This document shows, piece after piece, positions 34,659-43,332 of a stretch of DNA of 64,000 nt. The stretch is from RGIG8700 sp045648505. Its GTDB lineage: Bacteria > Bacillota > Clostridia > RGIG6154. The translations under genes and the position numbers were made by a program. The stretch covers positions 1 through 64,000 of the forward strand of contig JAZROD010000056.1 in the NCBI GenBank assembly GCA_045648505.1, in the 5' to 3' direction. Under the pieces are notes generated by a model, which was not told the origin of the DNA, searched no databases, and worked only from the letters and a program-made list of their open reading frames with translations. How positions within the stretch are numbered: the stretch's first letter is position 1; every line of letters begins with the position of its first letter.

Positions 34659-37055
34659 ATGAAAGCACCACTTAGTTGGTTAAAGGATTATGTTGATATA
34701 GATATTTCAGTTAAAGAGCTTGAAGAAAAGCTTTTCTCAAGCGGATTTGAAGTTGAAGAGCTTATTTACCTTGGTGAAGAAATTTCAAGATGTGTAGTTG
34801 GACAGATTACAAAAATTGAAAAGCATCAGGATTCAGACCATCTTCAGATTTGTCAGCTTGACTGCGGAGAAGAATATGGCAGAGAAATTCAGATTGTAAC
34901 AGGTGCGGACAATGTTTTTGTTGGGGCAAAAGTTCCTGTTGCACTTGATGGTTCAACTCTTGCTAACGGCATTAAAATCAAAAAAGGTAAATTAAGAGGC
35001 GTTGAATCAAACGGTATGCTTTGTTCAGGTGAAGAACTTGGCATCAATGATGATTGGTACGAAGGTGCAGATGTTTACGGTATTTTAATTCTTGAAGAAG
35101 ATGCAAAAATCGGTGAAGATATCTGCAAAGTTGTAGGACTTGACGATTATATTTTTGATATCGGTATTACTGCAAACAGACCTGACTGTCAGTCAATTTT
35201 AGGTCTTGCAAGAGAAATTGCGGCTATTCTTAAAAAGCCTGTTAAAATGCCTGATATGAGCTATACTGAAAAGGCAGAAGCAAATGATGATGAAATCAAA
35301 ATTATGGTTAAAGATCAGGACCTTTGCCCAAGATATATCGGTCATTTTGTTAAAGATGTTAAAATTGAAAAAGCTCCAAAATGGATGAGAAAGCGTTTAG
35401 CTCTTGTTGGTATTAATTCGATTAACAATATAGTTGACATTACAAACTTTATTCTTATGGAACTTGGTCAGCCAATGCACGCATTTGACCTTGCAGACCT
35501 TGAGGGAAAAACAATTGATGTAAGACGCGCAAAAAAAGGCGAAAAAATCACAACTCTTGACGAAAAAGAGTTTGAACTTAATGAAAATAACCTTGTTATC
35601 TGTGATGCTAAAAAGCCTGTTGCACTTGCAGGTATTATGGGCGGTCTTAACAGCGAAATCAAAGAAACAACAAAAGATGTTGTTTTTGAAGCTGCTAAAT
35701 TTGCAAGAGACAGTGTTAGAAAAACATCAAGAAGCCTTGGACAGTCATCAGATTCATCTGCAAAATTCTGTAAAGGTGTTGACGAATACACAACACAGTG
35801 TGCTATGAAGAGAGCACTTCACCTTATTGAAGAATTAAACTGTGGTACAGTTTCTGCCACAAAACAGGAAGTTGCTGCAAAAGAAATTACTCCTACAGTG
35901 GTTAACACAACTTTTGCAAAAATCAATAAGGTACTTGGTATTGAAGTTCCAAGTGATAAAATTGCAGAAATTTTAAAGAGCCTTGAATTTGAAGTTGAAG
36001 TAAACGGCGAAAATATCAAAGCGGTTGCTCCACTTTACAGAGAAGATGTTGCAAGCTATGAAGATTTGGCAGAAGAAGTAATAAGACTTTACGGTTATGA
36101 CCATATCGTTCCTCAGATGCTTAAATTTGCAACTGTTACAAACGGCGGATTTACAGAAGCACAGAAAATGGAGCTCAAAGCTAAAAATGCTCTTAAAAAT
36201 CAGGGCGCTTATGAAACAGTAACATTCAGCTTCTATTCTAGCAAAGAACTTGATATGTTAAAGCTTAATGAAGATGATGAATTAAGAAAAGCCATAAGAA
36301 TAGATAATCCTATAAGTGAAAACTATTCAATTATGTGCACAACACTTGTTCCTAACATAATTAATATTATGGTTAAGAACTTCAAAAACGGCAATCAGGA
36401 AGGAAGATTCTTTGAACTTGCAAATGTATATATTGCAAAGCAGTTCCCACTTACAGAGCTTCCTGATGAAAATAAAACAATCGTAGTAGGAACTTATGGT
36501 GAAAGCGAAGACTTCTTCAAATTAAAAGGTATTGTAGAAGGTCTTGCAGAAGACTTTAACCTTGAATTTTCATACAGAAAAGCAGAGAAAACATTCCTTC
36601 ATCCTGGTATTACTGCAGAAATCCTCTGCGGTGGAGAAGTAATTGGTTATATGGGTAAGCTTTCTTATGAAGTTTGCGAAGATATTTCACTTGGTAAAGA
36701 TGCTTTCGTTGCAGAAATCAACTATGAGCTTCTTAAAAAGAACTTTAAATCAACAATGAAATATGCTCCGATTTCAAAATTCCCTGAAATTGAAAGAGAC
36801 TTTGCATTTGTTTGTGATGAAGAAGTTACTTGCGGTGAAATTGAAGAATCAATCAGAAAATCATGTAAGTATGTAACAAAAATCAAACTTTTCGATATCT
36901 TCAGAGGAAAACAAATCGGCGAAGGTAAGAAGAGTATGGCATTTAATGTTATTTTAACACCTGAAGATGAAGAACTTTCACAGAAAGTAATCGATAAGGC
37001 GGTTACAAAAATCTTAAAAGACCTTGAATTCAAATTAAATATCACATTAAGATAA
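34659..37055 (+). CDS. pheT: Phenylalanyl-tRNA synthetase beta subunit
   Basis: The 798-aa protein has an EMAP/OB tRNA-binding domain (about residues 40-150, VGQITKIEKHQDSDHLQIC), B3/B4 editing (about 200-390), B5 (about 400-475), a catalytic-like core and a C-terminal anticodon-binding FDX-ACB domain (about 705-798, APISKFPEIERDFAF). It lies 13 bp after pheS behind AAGGAGG and is under the same Phe T-box. A TTCG-loop terminator follows. Confidence 0.97.
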   Translation: MKAPLSWLKDYVDIDISVKELEEKLFSSGFEVEELIYLGEEISRCVVGQITKIEKHQDSDHLQICQLDCGEEYGREIQIVTGADNVFVGAKVPVALDGSTLANGIKIKKGKLRGVESNGMLCSGEELGINDDWYEGADVYGILILEEDAKIGEDICKVVGLDDYIFDIGITANRPDCQSILGLAREIAAILKKPVKMPDMSYTEKAEANDDEIKIMVKDQDLCPRYIGHFVKDVKIEKAPKWMRKRLALVGINSINNIVDITNFILMELGQPMHAFDLADLEGKTIDVRRAKKGEKITTLDEKEFELNENNLVICDAKKPVALAGIMGGLNSEIKETTKDVVFEAAKFARDSVRKTSRSLGQSSDSSAKFCKGVDEYTTQCAMKRALHLIEELNCGTVSATKQEVAAKEITPTVVNTTFAKINKVLGIEVPSDKIAEILKSLEFEVEVNGENIKAVAPLYREDVASYEDLAEEVIRLYGYDHIVPQMLKFATVTNGGFTEAQKMELKAKNALKNQGAYETVTFSFYSSKELDMLKLNEDDELRKAIRIDNPISENYSIMCTTLVPNIINIMVKNFKNGNQEGRFFELANVYIAKQFPLTELPDENKTIVVGTYGESEDFFKLKGIVEGLAEDFNLEFSYRKAEKTFLHPGITAEILCGGEVIGYMGKLSYEVCEDISLGKDAFVAEINYELLKKNFKSTMKYAPISKFPEIERDFAFVCDEEVTCGEIEESIRKSCKYVTKIKLFDIFRGKQIGEGKKSMAFNVILTPEDEELSQKVIDKAVTKILKDLEFKLNITLR

Positions 37056-37082
37056 AATAAGAGCTTCGGCTCTTATTTTTTA
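37054..37082 (+). terminator. Terminator after pheT
   Basis: AAATAAGAGC/GCTCTTATTT stem with stable TTCG loop (37065-37068) and a T run. Confidence 0.92.
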
Positions 37083-37154
37083 TGTCCTTGCTTGTCATTT
37101 ATAAGTCATTGTAATATATAGGTGTTGTAAAGTTCAAATTTGAAAGGAGAAGAA

Positions 37155-38273
37155 ATGACGAGGAATATTTATGTGGGCGAAAACTACAGCCGAAAAGTGA
37201 CAACACCTTTAATTACCACAGATCAGAATGCATACAAAATAATGTGGGATAGTAAGTGCAGTAATGGTGTTTTCAAAATCACTGCCCTAAAATCAGACGG
37301 CTCATCTGTGTTTGATTTTGGAGAGCTTACAGATGAAGGCACTGCAACTTATGTTATGTCAAGTGATATGTATAATGTGGAAGGTCCTTTAAAGCTTTAT
37401 CTGGCAATAGTTGAAAATGAAAGTGTAACAACTGCGAGAGAAATCAATTTCACGGTTAAGGCAGGAGCAGATGAAACAAAAATATCTGAAAACAATGCAA
37501 ACCCGATAAACTCTCTTGCAATGCAGATAGCACAAAACAAAGCAGAAACAGATGCAAAAATCATGAATTTGCAGGATAAAGGAACAAGTAACATATACAC
37601 ACTCAAAGAGGGTGAGGATATGTCAGTTACAGACGGAGTAGTTACAAAGCTTCTGAAAAATGACTATTCAGCCTATGAGGCTATTGCGTTTCCCGAAGGA
37701 ATAACAGAAATAAGATTGCCGGAAGGTGTTGGTGGAGAAACACCTTTCATTGCAAATAAAGTCATTATGCCGGAAAGTCTCAGAGTGATAGGACGATTAA
37801 GTTTTTCAAATTATGTGGAATTTGATGATCAGGACAATATTGTTGATGATAGCGTTGTTGTAAGAGTGAAAGAATATGTGCTTAATGAAGGGCTTGAAGC
37901 ACTAAAACTTTATGCTTTTGCAGGAAATGTGCTACTGGAGAAAATTAATATACCGAGCACGTTAGCTAACATCGAAAGAGGTGTATTTGAATACTGCGAC
38001 AGCCTTAAAAAAATAGTTATTCCAGCTACTGTAACGGAAATAGACGATGGTAATTTTACAGCAACATCCTTAAAAAAAGAAGATGCAACAATAATATATG
38101 GTTTTGCAGGCAGTGAGGCGGAAAGATATGCAAAAAACGAAAACTGGCTTAAAGCATATGAAAACGAATTTATCAATACTGGAAGTGATTATTCAAAGCA
38201 GATAGGAGATATTGAAACTGCAGTTGACAGTATTATTGCTATTCAGAATTCTCTTTTGGAGGTGAGTGAATGA
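37155..38273 (+). CDS. Phage baseplate/tail-like protein with BspA-type leucine-rich repeats
   Basis: The 372-aa protein starts at ATG 37155 after AAAGGAG. Its first 120 residues (TRNIYVGENYSRKVTTPL...) resemble the BppU-type N-terminal module of baseplate upper proteins. Residues about 150-330 carry BspA/LRR_5 units (VIMPESLRVIGRLSF, INIPSTLANIERGVFEYC, IVIPATVTEIDDG) ending in a YGFAGSEAERYAKEN-type motif. The tail (GDIETAVDSIIAIQNSLL) is typical of phage tail-end genes. It overlaps the next gene by ATGA. It likely binds a surface receptor, but no head, tail-tube or integrase genes are nearby. Confidence 0.65.
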   Translation: MTRNIYVGENYSRKVTTPLITTDQNAYKIMWDSKCSNGVFKITALKSDGSSVFDFGELTDEGTATYVMSSDMYNVEGPLKLYLAIVENESVTTAREINFTVKAGADETKISENNANPINSLAMQIAQNKAETDAKIMNLQDKGTSNIYTLKEGEDMSVTDGVVTKLLKNDYSAYEAIAFPEGITEIRLPEGVGGETPFIANKVIMPESLRVIGRLSFSNYVEFDDQDNIVDDSVVVRVKEYVLNEGLEALKLYAFAGNVLLEKINIPSTLANIERGVFEYCDSLKKIVIPATVTEIDDGNFTATSLKKEDATIIYGFAGSEAERYAKNENWLKAYENEFINTGSDYSKQIGDIETAVDSIIAIQNSLLEVSE

Positions 38274-39172
38274 GTATTGCAGATAAGCTTACAACCATAG
38301 CAGAAAATGAGCAGAAGATTTATAACAAAGGCGGTCTTGATGTTTCACCACAGGAAAGCGTAAGCGGAGAAGCAATATGCATAACAGATATATCACCTAT
38401 TGAGCATAATATGGCGGTAAGTGTTAGCGGTGTGGAAGATTTGAGCACAGTTAAGTTATATAAGGGTGGAAAGAATTTATATAAGCTTGATATAGCTAAT
38501 ATGAGCAATGCTTATCCACACTTGGGTGAAGCTACACTAATTGAAAAAACAGAGAATGGTGCAATAGTACAAGGTAAAGTTTATGCAAGTGGAGGAGGCG
38601 ACTCGTCTTGGTATAATGGTTGGTTTCAACCATATAAGAATGGGAGCACATCAAGTGTTTATTTAAGGAAAGGTGATAAGGTTACTGTTTCTGCAGATGT
38701 AACTTGGCTTGATATAACTAATTATAAAGCTGGTGAAAAATTGGGTTGTTACTTAAATAAACAGAATACTGACAGTAATAATGCTGCTGTTTTTCTTAAT
38801 AAATCACCAACAAGCGCAGATGTAGGAATAACTTATAGAGTGAAAGCAACCCACACAATTAAAACAACAGACGGATATTATATACCTATCTTTACTCTTA
38901 ACTCTTGCAAAATGAAAATAGAAAACATACAAATTTCATTTGATGGTGATACAGAGTATGAGCCATATATAGAATCTACTGTATATGATGTATCGGCAGA
39001 CGGAACAGTTGAGGGTGTTAAGTCAATTTATCCAAACACTACACTTTATACAGATACAGAAGGTGTGGTGATTGATTGCACATATTATCAGGATGGCAAA
39101 AAAGTAAAAGAAAATTTAACAGATCTGATGTTATCACCTAGAGGTGCCACCGGAGAGGTGATAGAGAAATGA
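38270..39172 (+). CDS. Phage-structural-like hypothetical protein
   Basis: The 300-aa protein overlaps both neighbours by 4 bp (ATGA). Its N-terminus MSIADKLTTIAENEQKIYNKG is a recurring opening of minor tail proteins in clostridial prophages. The middle (about residues 65-250) is a beta-sandwich with YLRKGDKVTVSADVTW and a Y-E-P-Y-IES turn, which looks like a carbohydrate-binding jelly roll. No enzyme motif is visible. Tight coupling with the LRR protein and amidase implies fixed stoichiometry or shared function. Confidence 0.55.
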   Translation: MSIADKLTTIAENEQKIYNKGGLDVSPQESVSGEAICITDISPIEHNMAVSVSGVEDLSTVKLYKGGKNLYKLDIANMSNAYPHLGEATLIEKTENGAIVQGKVYASGGGDSSWYNGWFQPYKNGSTSSVYLRKGDKVTVSADVTWLDITNYKAGEKLGCYLNKQNTDSNNAAVFLNKSPTSADVGITYRVKATHTIKTTDGYYIPIFTLNSCKMKIENIQISFDGDTEYEPYIESTVYDVSADGTVEGVKSIYPNTTLYTDTEGVVIDCTYYQDGKKVKENLTDLMLSPRGATGEVIEK

Positions 39173-39819
39173 GAATAAATTTTAAACAAGCACATAGCAG
39201 TAACTTCTGCATAGGCAGAACGCAAAGTATAAAATACATAGTTATCCATTACACCGCAAATGACGGAGATACGGCGAAAAACAATGTTGATTATTATGCA
39301 AGGGAAAGTATAAAGGCATCTGCCCACTACTTTGTTGATGAGAATGAAATATGGCAGTCTGTAAAAGAAGGGGATACAGCATATCACTGCGGTGCTAATG
39401 TATATAAGCATAAAGAGTGCAGAAATTCAAACAGTATAGGAATTGAACTTTGCTCAAGACAGTATAAAGACGGAAGATATTACATTAAACCTGAAACAGT
39501 TAAAAATGCAGTAAATCTTGTAAAAGAGCTTATGGCTAAATACAATATATCTGCAGAAAGCGTTATAAGGCATTATGATGTAACAGGCAAAATATGTCCC
39601 GCACCAATGGTAAATGATGAAAAGCAGTGGTCAGAATTTAAATTTATGCTTAATGAAAAAGCAGAATGTGGCTACGATATCAACAACATATTAAAAGCCA
39701 GGTACAAAATAACTTTTGAAAGTACAGACAATGAAATGGAATTTATAAGAGAACTTGATGAACTGAAGAAGAAGGACAGTAAAGTATACTGGGTTTACTA
39801 TAAGCTTGCAAATAATTGA
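39169..39819 (+). CDS. N-acetylmuramoyl-L-alanine amidase (endolysin-like)
   Basis: The 216-aa protein is an amidase_2/PGRP domain. Zinc-site residues appear in IVIHYTAN (His), IRHYDVTGKICPAP (His and Cys), and the central HYFVDENEIWQSV and SIGIELC strands are intact. It cuts the bond between MurNAc and the stem peptide. The C-terminal ~50 residues are a charged helical tail instead of a clear wall-binding repeat. There is no signal peptide, as for phage endolysins, but no holin is seen beside it. It is last in the three-gene overlapping cassette; the promoter of the next gene overlaps its stop. Confidence 0.88.
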   Translation: MRINFKQAHSSNFCIGRTQSIKYIVIHYTANDGDTAKNNVDYYARESIKASAHYFVDENEIWQSVKEGDTAYHCGANVYKHKECRNSNSIGIELCSRQYKDGRYYIKPETVKNAVNLVKELMAKYNISAESVIRHYDVTGKICPAPMVNDEKQWSEFKFMLNEKAECGYDINNILKARYKITFESTDNEMEFIRELDELKKKDSKVYWVYYKLANN

Positions 39820-39844
39820 CAATAAAGGGCAAATGGTGTATAAT
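39816..39844 (+). promoter_or_regulatory. Promoter of the nucleotidyltransferase-family gene
   Basis: TTGACA (39816-39821) overlaps the amidase stop codon; TATAAT (39839-39844) is 17 bases on. Confidence 0.9.
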
Positions 39845-39866
39845 TTCACCGTTAGGTGGTGAGAAT

Positions 39867-41078
39867 GTGACAGAGAATTTCAAAGATATGCTTGCTTTTT
39901 ATGCGTGGGGTTCAACCGGGTATAAAAATATTGAAGATAAAGAATATGACTATGAACAGATTTTGTCTCTTGCAAAGAAACAAGGAGTTTTTCATATTGT
40001 TTACAGTGTGTTAAAACAATACACCAATGATGAAACAGTTGTTAATCTTAATTCCCTGTATCTTATGTCTATTTTAAAGCACCAAAGCAGAACGGATGCT
40101 ATTGAGAAAATTATAAGCAAGCTTGAAGCTGAAGGAATAGATGTATGTCACATTAAAGGTAAAACCTTATCATCCCTTTATTATTACCCTGAAACAAGAC
40201 TTTCAGGCGATGTTGACCTTCTTATAAATGAAGAAGATGAAATTAAAGCAAAAAGGATTCTTGAAAAAGAAGGATTTAAATGTGAAATGCGTTCTGATGA
40301 TGCAAATCACAGTGAGTGTATCCACGAAAGGCTTGGTCTTATAGAGCTTCATGTAAAGCTTTATTATGATATAATGAAAGATATATGGTTTGGCAGTGAT
40401 GATATGCTGAAAGAACCATATATGGTTATAGATGGAATAAAAACACTTTCATATACAGACGGCTTCATATACAATTTTATGCACGCCACAAAGCACTTTC
40501 TTTCAAATGGTACATCTGTCCGTCACATAACTGATGTGCTTCTTTACGGGCAAAAACATAAAGAAAAAATTGATTTTGAAAGAGTGTTTTTAACTCTTGA
40601 AAAATTAAAATACAAAGAGTTTTTAGATGCCTTTGTTAAAATAGGTGAAAATTATTTCAATATAACACCACTGTATCATACTGACAGTAATAATGCAGAT
40701 CTTGTGCTTACGGATATTGAAGAAAGCGGAATCTTCGGTAAAAACATCAAAAAAGCAGGTGCATTGTTTGAAATTTATACTGATTTAAGATATTCAACTT
40801 TCAAAAAAGGAGATAAAACAAAATATCTGACAAACTGGAGAAGAAAAAATATCTTAAAGGCGTTATCTTATTCAACAAATAATATGAAGAGAAAATATCC
40901 TTTTATGGAGAAAGGAATTCATTATCTTCCAAAAGCTTATGTGCTTCATACTAAAGACATAATCAGTAAAGCATTTAAAAGAAAAAAACTTATGGAAGAC
41001 TTTGTTGAATTTAAACCTGCAGAAAACAAAGCACTTGACAATAAAATAGAACTTATTAAAAAATTGAATATGATATAA
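39867..41078 (+). CDS. Nucleotidyltransferase family protein (PF14907-like)
   Basis: The protein (403 aa from GTG 39867, behind AGGTGG) has a nucleotidyltransferase-fold core: a KGKTLSSLYYYPETRLSGDVDLLI segment with the D-x-D metal pair (about residues 125-135), followed by a helical second half with an H-ATKHF motif. The family is called 'uncharacterised nucleotidyltransferase' and often lies near polysaccharide or peptide-modification loci. The open frame reaches back to TTG 39816, but a perfect promoter covers that stretch, so the GTG start is preferred. The molecule it modifies is unknown. Confidence 0.75.
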   Translation: MTENFKDMLAFYAWGSTGYKNIEDKEYDYEQILSLAKKQGVFHIVYSVLKQYTNDETVVNLNSLYLMSILKHQSRTDAIEKIISKLEAEGIDVCHIKGKTLSSLYYYPETRLSGDVDLLINEEDEIKAKRILEKEGFKCEMRSDDANHSECIHERLGLIELHVKLYYDIMKDIWFGSDDMLKEPYMVIDGIKTLSYTDGFIYNFMHATKHFLSNGTSVRHITDVLLYGQKHKEKIDFERVFLTLEKLKYKEFLDAFVKIGENYFNITPLYHTDSNNADLVLTDIEESGIFGKNIKKAGALFEIYTDLRYSTFKKGDKTKYLTNWRRKNILKALSYSTNNMKRKYPFMEKGIHYLPKAYVLHTKDIISKAFKRKKLMEDFVEFKPAENKALDNKIELIKKLNMI

Positions 41079-41107
41079 AAAGAGTGGTTATTTTAACCAC
41101 TCTTTTT
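41077..41107. terminator. Bidirectional terminator
   Basis: AAAAAGAGTGGTTA/TAACCACTCTTTTT with a three-base loop. It serves the rightward nucleotidyltransferase gene and the leftward NUDIX gene; the NUDIX stop is inside the stem. Confidence 0.92.
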
Positions 41108-41564
41108 TGTGTGAAACCAGTTTGTCTTTATCATAATTCAGAGTTATTTCAAAATCCTTTTCGCCATTGTTTAAAGCCTTTAAAAAGATTTTGTCACCTT
41201 CCCATAAGGGAAGGGTTGTTATTTTATCTTTGTCAACCCACTCAAGTATACCTTCATCACATTCTTTGATTGTGCCATTAAAGTCTGTGCAAGTGAAAAG
41301 ATACATCTTTTCAGATGGGTAAATGCTTGAGTGAAAATTAACGATTCCTCTTAAACAAGGATTTATAAGAATAAGTCCTGTTTCTTCAAGGGTTTCTCTT
41401 ATAACACAGGCAAGGGGAGTTTCGCCACACTCAAGCTTTCCTCCTATGCCAATCCATTTATCCTTGTTTATATCATTTTCTTTTTTGATGCGATGAAGCA
41501 TTAAGTATTTATTATCTTTTTCTATGTAGCAAAGTGTAGTTTCAAGCATATCAGTATTTTTCAT
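41088..41564 (-). CDS. NUDIX hydrolase (MutT-like)
   Basis: The 158-aa protein contains a complete Nudix box, G-x5-E-x7-REUxEExGU, reading GGKLECGETPLACVIRETLEET (split here as GGKLECGE and REtLEET). It hydrolyses a nucleoside diphosphate linked to another group, such as 8-oxo-dGTP or a sugar nucleotide; the box alone does not say which. It overlaps the end of the GH31 gene by 14 bp without a ribosome site of its own, so translation is probably coupled. Confidence 0.9.
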   Translation of the reverse strand: MKNTDMLETTLCYIEKDNKYLMLHRIKKENDINKDKWIGIGGKLECGETPLACVIRETLEETGLILINPCLRGIVNFHSSIYPSEKMYLFTCTDFNGTIKECDEGILEWVDKDKITTLPLWEGDKIFLKALNNGEKDFEITLNYDKDKLVSHKKEWLK

Positions 41565-43254
41565 AAACAGGTATATTTTCAGTATTTACAGTAAACCAAC
41601 CTGAGGAAACAGGTTCTTTTGTCCAGTGGTCTCTGAATCTTCCTTCAGGAAGATAAACTTTTCTTTCATCAGATTTTTCAGTAAGGGGTGCAACAATTAA
41701 ATTGTCACAGAAAATGTACTGGTCGTCTATCTTATAGGTTTCTTTATCGTCTGTGTAGTCCATAACAAGAGCACGAACAGGTGGGATGCCTGTTTCCTTG
41801 TATTTTTCAAATGCTTTTTTAAGCATAGGAACAAGAGTTTTTCTTATTTTAAGAAGTTCTCTTATTTCATCTTCGCAATCGTGGTCAACCCAAGGGTATT
41901 TTTCGCAGTACCAGGCGTTAATCAAGCACTGAACAGAGAAAACTGTAGTCTGCAGTCTTCGTATAAGGTCTTTTTTGTTTTTGGCATTTCTAACCTCAGG
42001 TGTCCATAAAAGACCTGAGAAACCCGAATTTACAGTTCCCCTTATAAAATCCTTATGGTCATATAGGTCACTGTATAAAACGAAAGGATAGCTTGATGCT
42101 AAAGCCCCTGCACATCTTACCTCTGAAAGGGTAGGCTTATCTCCAAGTGCCTTTAAAATTGTCTGCATATAAAGAGTACCGAACAAACTGTGGTAAAGCT
42201 CGCCGTCCATTCCTGACGGGAACTGTGTGCAGTTTGGGAAACTCCAGGAATGAACAAAATCGGAGTTGTCACATTCGTCAAGTTTAAAACCATCTATGCC
42301 AAGGTCAATAAGTTCCTTTTTGTGATGATTTGCAAAAATGTCTTTAGCTTCTTCAAATGAAAAGTCGGGAATAAGACCTTTCCATACCTCATAATCACCT
42401 GAAAGCTGTTTTAAAGGCTTATATATAGGTGAACAGGAGTTAACAAAAGCGTGCTCCCATAAATTGATGTGATAGCCTTTGTCAAGAACATACTTAACGG
42501 TTTCTTTGTAGTTTGGGAATCTTTCAGGGTCAAAAACATAGGAGCAGGAATATGAGCTTGACTGCCAGCCCGGCTCAAGACCTATAATATCAACAGGAAT
42601 ATCTTTTTCTATGAAATAATCTGCAGTCTTTTTAATGTCTTCTTCTGTGTTTTTTGCATAGGCTCTGTATAACACGCCAAGTCCCCACTCAGGAACATCG
42701 CATCCACCGCCTGATAACATATTGTACTGAGCCACAACATCTGTAATGTTTTCGCCTTCGATTATGTAAATATCAATGCCTTTTGAAACGGGAATTTCAA
42801 CAGACATAATTGTGTCCTCTTTAAGACCTGATTTGTTGTATAAATCTTCTGCAGTTGCAATAATTGTGTTGTTGGCAACCGGAGGTCTTTCTTTAATATG
42901 ACTGTATCCGCAATGAAATTCTGCGTATCTTGCAGTATCAAAATAAATGCCGTAGTTTTCTGTTGTAACAAAGAAAGGAACAGGTGCGTGTGAGTCTCCT
43001 GTGTTTGAAACAGGGTCAGAATTAACCCTGATAGTTTTCTTTGTGTTTTTATGGTTAAAGCCTTTAAGTTGAAGACCAAAACCAAAAACCTCTTCACCAA
43101 ACTTCAAAGGAAGTTCAATAACACAACCTCTTGAAGTTTCCTTAAAAGAAATTTTAGATGTATCATATTTAATATCTGTTTCCTGATAGTTAAAACCTTT
43201 GCAGTAACGGGATGGAATATGTTGCTCGGGTGTTCCGAATGTAAGTCTTTTCAT
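41551..43254 (-). CDS. GH31 family alpha-glycosidase
   Basis: The 567-aa protein has an N-terminal beta-sandwich (residues 1-190, FGFGLQLKGFNHK) and a TIM barrel with DIIGLEPGWQ and the nucleophile motif GFKLDECD (near residue 325), as in GH31 alpha-glucosidases and alpha-xylosidases. It lacks a signal peptide, so cytoplasmic. It is shorter than many members because the C-terminal beta domains are reduced. Ribosome site GGAGG lies 6-7 bases before ATG 43254, and a good promoter lies just upstream. A NUDIX gene follows in the same transcript. Confidence 0.85.
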   Translation of the reverse strand: MKRLTFGTPEQHIPSRYCKGFNYQETDIKYDTSKISFKETSRGCVIELPLKFGEEVFGFGLQLKGFNHKNTKKTIRVNSDPVSNTGDSHAPVPFFVTTENYGIYFDTARYAEFHCGYSHIKERPPVANNTIIATAEDLYNKSGLKEDTIMSVEIPVSKGIDIYIIEGENITDVVAQYNMLSGGGCDVPEWGLGVLYRAYAKNTEEDIKKTADYFIEKDIPVDIIGLEPGWQSSSYSCSYVFDPERFPNYKETVKYVLDKGYHINLWEHAFVNSCSPIYKPLKQLSGDYEVWKGLIPDFSFEEAKDIFANHHKKELIDLGIDGFKLDECDNSDFVHSWSFPNCTQFPSGMDGELYHSLFGTLYMQTILKALGDKPTLSEVRCAGALASSYPFVLYSDLYDHKDFIRGTVNSGFSGLLWTPEVRNAKNKKDLIRRLQTTVFSVQCLINAWYCEKYPWVDHDCEDEIRELLKIRKTLVPMLKKAFEKYKETGIPPVRALVMDYTDDKETYKIDDQYIFCDNLIVAPLTEKSDERKVYLPEGRFRDHWTKEPVSSGWFTVNTENIPVYEKY

Positions 43255-43274
43255 AATCTGCCTCCTTTTTCGTC

Positions 43275-43303
43275 AGTTTAACATAGTTTAAAGATTAAGT
43301 CAA
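43275..43303 (-). promoter_or_regulatory. Promoter of the GH31-NUDIX operon
   Basis: On the minus strand TTGACT (43298-43303) and TAAACT (43275-43280) are 17 bases apart. Confidence 0.75.
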
Positions 43304-43329
43304 TAAAAAAGGACACCGAAGTGTCCTTT
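43303..43329 (-). terminator. Terminator after the alanine dehydrogenase gene
   Basis: Reading leftward, AAAGGACAC-TTCG-GTGTCCTTT followed by TTTATTG; the next promoter begins right behind it. Confidence 0.9.
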
Positions 43330-43332
43330 AAA

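Noticed and set aside
37155..39819. Complete prophage or tailocin
   Set aside because: Only three tail-end/lysis genes are present, with housekeeping genes on both sides and no integrase, sheath or tube genes.
39816..39866. Longer N-terminus for the nucleotidyltransferase-family protein
   Set aside because: The stretch holds a consensus promoter, and GTG 39867 has its own AGGTGG site.
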